DNA of 9,303 nt from JBELMB01 sp042088665 (GTDB taxonomy: Bacteria; Pseudomonadota; Alphaproteobacteria; Rhodobacterales; Rhodobacteraceae), in NCBI GenBank assembly GCA_042088665.1, contig JBELMB010000201.1:1-9303 (forward strand), given 5' to 3'. Shown here piece by piece: positions 4,414 to 9,303 of the stretch; the first letter of the stretch is position 1, and every line of letters begins with the position of its first letter. Both the position numbers and the translations under genes were made by a program. The notes below the pieces were generated by a model that worked only from the letters and a program-made list of their open reading frames with translations, had not been told where the DNA came from and did not search any database.

Positions 4414-6768
4414 CTAGCCGCCCAGCAGCGCAGGCACAAAGGTCACGATGATCGGGAAGGCCGCCAACAGCAGCAAACCCACCACCTGGATCCCGACAAA
4501 GGGGATGACACCGCGGTAGATGTGTCCGGTCGTGACCTCCTTCGGAGCAACACCGCGCAGGTAGAACAGCGCAAAGCCAAAGGGCGGCGTCAGGAACGAG
4601 GTCTGCAGGTTCACCGCGATCATGATCGTCACCCATTTCGGATCGAAATGCGCGCCGTAGATCACCGGCCCGACGATGGGCACCACGATGTAGATGATCT
4701 CGAGGAAATCCAGCACGAAGCCAAGGATGAACAGGATGATCATCACGATGATGAAGGCCGTGCGCGGATCATCGAAGCTGCGCAGGAACTGCTGGATGTA
4801 ATGCTCTCCGCCAAAGGAGATCACCACAAGGTTCAGCAACTGCGACGCGATCAGGATGGTAAACACCATCGAGGTCACTTTCGCCGTCTCCCGCACCGCG
4901 GGCGTCAGCACCCCGGACCGGAACAGAACCCAACAGCTGAACACCAGCCCGAACATTGCATAGAGCCACAGCGCATTGGTGATCGAAAAGGCCACCCAGC
5001 TTTCAAAGCTTACGGTTTCGGTGTTGATCCGCAGGTCAAAGTTGATCCCCATCAGGATCATCAGCACCACGGAGAGCGTCGACCAGATGATGATCTTCGG
5101 CGATTTGTTTTCATCCGACAGCTTGCGGTACGCCGCGAGCATGATCGCCCCTGCCGCACCAAGCGCCGCCGCCGGGGTCGGATTTGTGATCCCTCCAAGG
5201 ATGGACCCCAGCACCGCCACGATCAGGACAAGCGGCGGAAACACCACGCGCAACAGCTCGTTCGTGGCCAGCTTGCGCATGGCATAGGCACAGCCGTAGA
5301 CCGTGATCGCCCAGGGCACCAGCATGATGATCACCGTCACACCCGCCGAGGTCAGCGGCGAGATGAACAGCCAGTCAAAGGCCAGCCCCAACAGGATCCC
5401 CAAGGCGCCGATCTGCAGCGGTCGCGGATCCGACGAGGGCGAGACCCCACGCGCCACCGCGAGGATCAGGCCAAAGATCACCGCCAGCGTCGCGATCCCC
5501 GTGCCCAGAGGCGCGGCGTCCTCGACAGCCTGCGCACGCAGCTCGACGATCTCCTCGGAGCTGCGCCGCTCGCTGATCTGCACACCGCCGGAGTCGTCGA
5601 TGGCCTTTTGTTCGGACACCGCGGCATCCCATGCCTCCTGCCCGTGCAACTCGATCATCGAGGCCTGACACTGTTCGGACACCGTGGTCCGCAGGCTCGC
5701 GCTTTCGCCCTGATCCGAGAAGGTGTCGACCTGCGTCGACTGGCTGCCGACAATGCCGATCTGCGCCAGCAACAAGGTGCCCGCGATCAGACCGATCGGC
5801 ACACCCAGATACCAGGTAAAGGCCTCGCCCGGCGTGACCGGTTCATTGTTGGCCGCACCCATTTCCACCGCGGGCGCCTTGGACGGATTGAGCAGCGCAT
5901 AGCCAAAGGCATAAGCCGCATAGAGCCCCGCCAACATGATCCCCGGCACAAGCGCCGCCTGAAACAGCGTGCCCACGGAGACCACCGCGGGCGTGCCGAG
6001 GTAGGTCAGCGCATCCGTGCAACCGGCAAGTTGCGCGCGCTCTTCCTGAGCGGCGGAATACAAATCCCCCGCCAGCGTGCCCAGCAGAACGATCACGATT
6101 GAGGGCGGAATGATCTGCCCCAGCGTGCCGCTGGCCGCGATCACACCCGTTGCCAGTTCCGGCGAATAGTTGTGCCGCAACATGGTGGGCAGGGCCAGCA
6201 GCCCCATGGTCACAACCGTCGCCCCCACGATCCCCGTGGAGGCCGCGAGGAACGCGCCCACAACAACGATCGACACCGCCAGACCGCCCGGCAACGGGCC
6301 AAAGACCCGCGCCATCGTGGTCAGAAGATCGTTCGCGATCTTGGAGCGCTCCAGCACGATCCCCATGAGAACGAACATCAGCACCGCCAGCAGCGTCTCG
6401 ATCGACTGGCCGGCAATCACGCGTTCATTGATGCGGTTCACGATAAAGGAGACGTTGCGGTTCAGCGCCGTCTCCCAGCCGGAGGGAAAGAGCGCTGTCT
6501 CGTAGCGGGGCAAGTCGGGATAGGTAAAGACCGAGATGGCCTTTTCCGACACGCCCGTGGCCACCACCGCGGCATACTCGGCCGAGCTGGAGTCGATGGC
6601 CTGGTGGATGAGCAGTCCCGCGCTGTCCAGCGACGCGATGATCCCGAATGAGATGACCCCGGCACCCCCGATGGCAAAGGCCACCGGAAAGCCCGACAGG
6701 ATCGCCGAAAAGAGCGTCAGGAAAACGATGATCAAACCGATCTCGACGCCGTCAAGTCCAAATAACAT
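4414..6768 (-). CDS. TRAP transporter large permease subunit (DctM type, extended)
   Basis: The protein has 784 residues; common DctM proteins have about 430. It is the membrane component that carries substrate delivered by the binding protein, driven by an ion gradient (usually Na+). DctM hallmarks are present: GFPVAFAIGG (residues 26-35), AASGTLGQIIPPSIV (211-225), GITNPTPAAALGAAGA (526-541) and VNLQTSFLTPPFGFALFY (719-736). Between the first and second halves lies an insertion: a hydrophilic stretch rich in Glu, Ser and Gln (about 342-420) followed by about three extra membrane segments (422-497). A further enlargement at about 556-650 carries more hydrophobic segments. Such long forms are known among TRAP systems of the mannitol/chloroaromatic (FcbT3) type. 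The gene starts 12 bp after dctQ with AGGAT as ribosome site, so the two are translated together. It ends 21 bp before a strong terminator. Confidence 0.9.
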   Translation of the reverse strand: MLFGLDGVEIGLIIVFLTLFSAILSGFPVAFAIGGAGVISFGIIASLDSAGLLIHQAIDSSSAEYAAVVATGVSEKAISVFTYPDLPRYETALFPSGWETALNRNVSFIVNRINERVIAGQSIETLLAVLMFVLMGIVLERSKIANDLLTTMARVFGPLPGGLAVSIVVVGAFLAASTGIVGATVVTMGLLALPTMLRHNYSPELATGVIAASGTLGQIIPPSIVIVLLGTLAGDLYSAAQEERAQLAGCTDALTYLGTPAVVSVGTLFQAALVPGIMLAGLYAAYAFGYALLNPSKAPAVEMGAANNEPVTPGEAFTWYLGVPIGLIAGTLLLAQIGIVGSQSTQVDTFSDQGESASLRTTVSEQCQASMIELHGQEAWDAAVSEQKAIDDSGGVQISERRSSEEIVELRAQAVEDAAPLGTGIATLAVIFGLILAVARGVSPSSDPRPLQIGALGILLGLAFDWLFISPLTSAGVTVIIMLVPWAITVYGCAYAMRKLATNELLRVVFPPLVLIVAVLGSILGGITNPTPAAALGAAGAIMLAAYRKLSDENKSPKIIIWSTLSVVLMILMGINFDLRINTETVSFESWVAFSITNALWLYAMFGLVFSCWVLFRSGVLTPAVRETAKVTSMVFTILIASQLLNLVVISFGGEHYIQQFLRSFDDPRTAFIIVMIILFILGFVLDFLEIIYIVVPIVGPVIYGAHFDPKWVTIMIAVNLQTSFLTPPFGFALFYLRGVAPKEVTTGHIYRGVIPFVGIQVVGLLLLAAFPIIVTFVPALLGG

Positions 6769-6780
6769 GGGTGAGATCCT

Positions 6781-7791
6781 TTAGAGTTCCGCGTGGTCGT
6801 AGGGCTCTTCGCCCTGCTCGAGGATGTCCTTGTCGAGGTGCTTGCCCTCGGAGTCTTCGCCTTCGGCCCATTCGAGGAAGGAACGGTAAAAGAACGCCCA
6901 GGCCTGGAGGAAGATCATCGCCAGCATCAGGACCATCAGCATCTTGAAGAGGAAGTAGCCGTTGAACCCGTTGGGCGAGAAGCCGATGGTCTCAACGTTC
7001 CAGCGCAATGCACGCGCCTTCAGCACGAGGCGTTCCAGCGGGTCAGAGGCCGACGGCTTCGGCACGATCAGGTGCCGCCACATGAAGAACCACGTGTAGA
7101 GCCAGATCAGCACCGCCATGGGCAGCATGAAGAAGAGGCTGCCAAACATGTCGATCACACGCTTGGTGCGGAATTTCACGGCCGAGTAGACAAGATCGAC
7201 GCGCACATGGCCGCCCTGCACAAAGGTGTAAGTCAGGCACAGGCAGACCACCATCGCATTGAACAGCTTCAGTTCCTCGGCGAACCAGGAGATGTCGAAC
7301 TGGAGCGGGATGCCAAAGCCGATCGAGATGTCAGGCCGGGTAAAGATCCGCTGCATGAAGACGATCACGACCTGCTGCAGCACCATGATCAGACCCGCCC
7401 AGGCAAAGAAGCGCCCGACCCAGTTGCCAAAGAACTCCAGCCCGATGACCACGTTCCACAGGAACCGCCGGTTTATCATGCCGACAACGGTGATCACGAG
7501 GAAGACGTTGAATACGATAAAGAAGAACTCCGTCGACCCGCCGTAGTAGATGAACTTCATCAGCGATTGCTTGGCCTCGAGCGTATTGTCCCAGGCCAGC
7601 CAGCGAAAGATGCCCGGCGCGCCGGCTTCCGCATCAGGGTCGATAAAGATGTCCCGAACCCCGGGGATCAGGAACACGAGGCCCGTGATCAGGTTCCAAA
7701 GGCCCAGCAGGATGTGATAAAATCCCATCCCGATCTCGGTCAGGATCCAGCCGATCCATCCCAACAGGCCGCCGTTTGCGGTCTCGTCCAT
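6781..7791 (-). CDS. TRAP transporter small permease subunit (DctQ type, extended)
   Basis: The protein has 336 residues; usual DctQ proteins have 160-200. The DctQ core is at about 116-305: a first membrane segment with WVGRFFAWAGLIMVLQQVVIVF (124-145), then WFAEELKLFNAMVVCLCLTY with GHVRVDLVY (194-202), the most conserved DctQ motif, and two later segments (217-236 and 279-301). An N-terminal extension of about 115 residues adds two likely membrane segments (17-43 and 88-106) joined by an acidic loop. A polar acidic tail (307-336) closes the protein. DctQ forms the membrane complex with DctM and helps dock the substrate-loaded binding protein. The ATG at 7791 has GGGGGA as ribosome site, and dctM follows after 12 bp. 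The extension is probably matched to the extra segments of DctM, which is an inference. Confidence 0.88.
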   Translation of the reverse strand: MDETANGGLLGWIGWILTEIGMGFYHILLGLWNLITGLVFLIPGVRDIFIDPDAEAGAPGIFRWLAWDNTLEAKQSLMKFIYYGGSTEFFFIVFNVFLVITVVGMINRRFLWNVVIGLEFFGNWVGRFFAWAGLIMVLQQVVIVFMQRIFTRPDISIGFGIPLQFDISWFAEELKLFNAMVVCLCLTYTFVQGGHVRVDLVYSAVKFRTKRVIDMFGSLFFMLPMAVLIWLYTWFFMWRHLIVPKPSASDPLERLVLKARALRWNVETIGFSPNGFNGYFLFKMLMVLMLAMIFLQAWAFFYRSFLEWAEGEDSEGKHLDKDILEQGEEPYDHAEL

Positions 7792-7824
7792 TGTATCCCC
7801 CGTGATGCGCCCCCACCGGGGCCA

Positions 7825-7871
7825 GCCGATTTCTTTCGAAGAAATCGGCCCGAAATCTTTGAAAGATTTCG
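7825..7871. repeat. Two adjacent palindromes sharing GATTTC/GAAATC
   Basis: Palindrome A has arms GCCGATTTCTT (7825-7835) and AAGAAATCGGC (7839-7849). Palindrome B has arms CGAAATCTTT (7851-7860) and AAAGATTTCG (7862-7871). Only one base separates them. Both carry GATTTC and GAAATC, so in RNA each GATTTC could pair with either GAAATC, giving alternative folds. They lie between dctP and dctQ and would be transcribed as part of the operon mRNA. Confidence 0.8.
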
Positions 7872-7888
7872 TTTCCCGTCATGCACGA

Positions 7889-7904
7889 GGCCCCCGAAGG
7901 GGCC
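7889..7904 (-). terminator. GC hairpin with UUCG loop after dctP
   Basis: On the minus strand, GGCCCC-TTCG-GGGGCC forms a 6-bp stem with the very stable C(UUCG)G tetraloop. It begins 22 bp after the dctP stop. No U-run follows, so it is likely a partial terminator or a block to 3' exonucleases that stabilises the dctP message. Together with the two palindromes beyond it, this can explain more binding protein than permease. Confidence 0.6.
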
Positions 7905-7926
7905 CCGCCGTTTCTCTGCAGAAAAC

Positions 7927-9015
7927 TCAGTCGCCGCCGAGCACGCGCACACGCTGTGCCACGTAGAAGCCGTCCGACTTGTTGATCCAGCTTGCCGAAT
8001 TGGCGAGCGAGGCATCGAACGAGTTGCGGATCTTGGCGAACAGCTCGTCGTCCATGTTCTCGTCCATGACTTCCTTGGACGCCGCACCAAAGGCATCCCA
8101 GACGTCGTCCGTGAACTGCAGCGTTTTCACGCCCTGCGCCTGCAGGCGCGCCAGTGCGGCACCGTTGTTGGCCAGGGTTTCGGCCAGCTGGTAGTGCGTG
8201 GTCGCCATGGAGGCATACCGCAGGATCGCCTTGTGCTGGTCGCTGAGCTCGTTCCAGACGTCGAGGTTGACGTTGGACGACAGCGCCGAGCCCGGCTCGT
8301 GGAAACCGGCGGTGTAGTAGATCTTTGCCACTTCCTGGAAGCCGGCGCGTTCGTCGGCCATCGGGCCAACCCACTCCAGACCGTCCAGCGCACCCGAGGA
8401 CAGCGCCTGGTACAGTTCACCGCCGGGGATGTTCTGCACGGATGCGCCCATCTTGCCCAGCACCTGACCACCAAGGCCGGGCATACGGAACTTCAGGCCG
8501 TTGAAGTCATCGGCGCTGTTGATCTCTTTCTTGAACCAGCCACCGGACTGCGAACCGGAGTTGCCGCAGTTGAGGCCCTTCAGGTTGAAGATCTCGCCCA
8601 GTTCGTCGTGCAGCTGCTCGCCGCCACCGTGGTAGTACCAGTTCACGACTTCCTGCGCGGTGCCGCCAAAAGGCACAGCCGTGAAGAAGGCGTAGCCCGG
8701 GTGCTGACCGATGAAGTAGTAATCGGCGGAGTGGTAGAGATCGGCCTGGCCCGAGGACACGGCGTCAAACACTTCGAACGCGCCAACAAGCTCGCCCGGT
8801 GCTTTCTTGTCGAGCGTCAGCGTGCCGCCGGACATTTCGCTGACCATGTTCTCGAAATAGGTGGCCGCGTCATCGAGAACGGCAAAGCCGCGGGGCCACG
8901 AGGTGACCATGGTCAGGGTGCGCTTGCCCTGTGCGTAGGCCGGCGCGGCCAGAGTGGCTGCGGCTGCGGTGCCTGCGCCAACGGTCGAGGCGCGAAGGAA
9001 AGAACGACGATCCAT
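7927..9015 (-). CDS. TRAP transporter substrate-binding protein (TakP/FcbT1 type)
   Basis: The protein has 362 residues. The N-terminus MDRRSFLRASTVGAG is a twin-arginine (Tat) signal, with probable cleavage after APAYA (residue 28), so it is exported folded to the periplasm. Family blocks: ELVGAFEVFDAVSSGQADLYH (75-95), FFTAVPFG (110-117), SQSGGWFKKEIN (155-166), RMPGLGGQVLGKMG (177-190), IPGGELYQALSSGALDGLEW (196-215) and GFHEPG (237-242). These match the TakP/FcbT1 group. By analogy with TakP, Arg177 should bind the substrate carboxylate, while Gln156 and Glu214-Trp215 should hold a cation. The residue assignment is from memory of the TakP structure. The substrate is probably a 2-oxoacid or other small monocarboxylate, but cannot be fixed from sequence. 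The ATG at 9015 has a strong GGGAGGA ribosome site 6 bp upstream. It is the first gene of the operon. Confidence 0.92.
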   Translation of the reverse strand: MDRRSFLRASTVGAGTAAAATLAAPAYAQGKRTLTMVTSWPRGFAVLDDAATYFENMVSEMSGGTLTLDKKAPGELVGAFEVFDAVSSGQADLYHSADYYFIGQHPGYAFFTAVPFGGTAQEVVNWYYHGGGEQLHDELGEIFNLKGLNCGNSGSQSGGWFKKEINSADDFNGLKFRMPGLGGQVLGKMGASVQNIPGGELYQALSSGALDGLEWVGPMADERAGFQEVAKIYYTAGFHEPGSALSSNVNLDVWNELSDQHKAILRYASMATTHYQLAETLANNGAALARLQAQGVKTLQFTDDVWDAFGAASKEVMDENMDDELFAKIRNSFDASLANSASWINKSDGFYVAQRVRVLGGD

Positions 9016-9245
9016 TTGAAATCCTCCCAGATTTTTGATTGCGCAAAGCTCCCCACTCCGCGCGGATCGGTTTCGAGTGGTCGTACACTAGGCAAGGCGG
9101 TCAGGGTTGGAAATACCCACTGCTACGGAGGCGGACAGGGTTTTTAACCAATTCCGGCGGTTTTTGCACGTGGCTTGCCCCATGCTCTCGACCACTCCCG
9201 GAATGGTTGAAACATCCCGCCATGCATCTTTACGCCAAGGAACCG
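9016..9245. other. Promoter-bearing spacer upstream of dctP
   Basis: No complete gene is seen. The spacer must hold the dctP promoter, but I cannot assign convincing -35/-10 boxes on the minus strand. An imperfect inverted repeat pairs AACCAATTCCGG (9146-9157) with CCGGAATGGTT (9198-9208), with one base inserted in the left arm. Between its arms on the plus strand is TTGCACG-N4-TTGCC (9164-9179), which resembles a sigma-54 promoter but lacks one base of the essential GG. Confidence 0.45.
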
Positions 9246-9303
9246 GGCCAGTTCGCAGGCCAGTTCGTGGGCCAGTTCGTGGGCCAGTTCGTGGGCCAGT
9301 TCG
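9246..9303. repeat. 12-bp tandem repeat running off the window
   Basis: The unit GGCCAGTTCGTG occurs almost five times: a first copy ending in CA (9246-9257), three perfect copies (9258-9293) and ten bases of a fifth (9294-9303). The 12-bp period keeps frame, so the plus strand from an ATG at 9222 would encode a GQFV repeat and the minus strand an ELAH repeat. Whether it is coding cannot be judged without the sequence to the right. Confidence 0.85.

Noticed and set aside
3686..4417. Plus-strand frame of 243 codons
   Set aside because: The Pro/Arg/Ala-rich product comes from the tandem repeats and GC bias. The frame crosses the transporter terminator and overlaps the better minus-strand candidate.
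4180..6102. Plus-strand frame of 640 codons
   Set aside because: It lies antisense to dctM in high-GC DNA, where opposite-strand frames stay open by chance. The product is rich in Arg, His, Gln and Asp with no domain, while the minus strand gives a clear TRAP permease. It also runs through the dctM terminator.
6793..9147. Plus-strand frame of 784 codons
   Set aside because: It is antisense to both dctQ and dctP and crosses the stem-loop spacer between them. Composition is polar and motif-free. Its length equals that of DctM only by coincidence.
9246..9303. Start of a CRISPR array
   Set aside because: The repeats are only 12 bp, directly adjacent, and have no unique spacers between them.

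Overview
The window looks like chromosomal DNA of a marine alphaproteobacterium of the Rhodobacterales (Roseobacter-like). The basis is high GC with strongly G/C-biased third codon positions, a three-gene TRAP transporter of the TakP/FcbT type with a twin-arginine binding protein, a Bpt-type aminoacyl-tRNA-protein transferase, and DUF2852 and RDD membrane proteins. The lineage is inferred from gene content and protein style, not from a marker gene.

Left part, plus strand. The 3' end of a YbaK-family trans-editing gene (1-400) is followed by a gene-free stretch (401-841). That stretch holds a 12-bp tandem repeat and two matching 19-bp palindromes just before a probable operon of three small membrane-protein genes: a DUF2852 protein (842-1303), a diverged DUF2852-like paralogue (1510-2007, GTG start) and an RDD-family protein (2163-2606). 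Each DUF2852-type gene is followed by a strong hairpin, and the cluster ends with two terminator-like hairpins in tandem (2637-2734). Next comes bpt (2802-3614), an N-end-rule leucyltransferase, on its own.

Middle part (3615-4413). This is mostly non-coding, with 15-bp and 25-bp tandem repeats and one possible small minus-strand gene (3882-4181). A good bidirectional-looking terminator (4356-4392) closes the transporter operon that arrives from the right.

Right part, minus strand. This is a complete TRAP transporter operon in the order dctP (9015 to 7927), dctQ (7791 to 6781), dctM (6768 to 4414). The periplasmic protein captures a small organic acid, probably a 2-oxoacid or other monocarboxylate. 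The DctQ/DctM membrane pair imports it using an ion gradient. Both membrane subunits are much larger than typical ones. A 135-bp spacer with several stem-loops separates dctP from dctQM and probably lets the binding protein be made in excess. Beyond dctP is a promoter-bearing spacer with an imperfect inverted repeat, then a 12-bp tandem repeat (9246-9303) running off the window.

There are no rRNA, tRNA, transposase, phage or CRISPR signatures. The most unusual items are the twin palindromes before the DUF2852 operon, the paired DUF2852 paralogues, short tandem repeats of about 12 bp in several spacers, and the hairpin cluster inside the TRAP operon.
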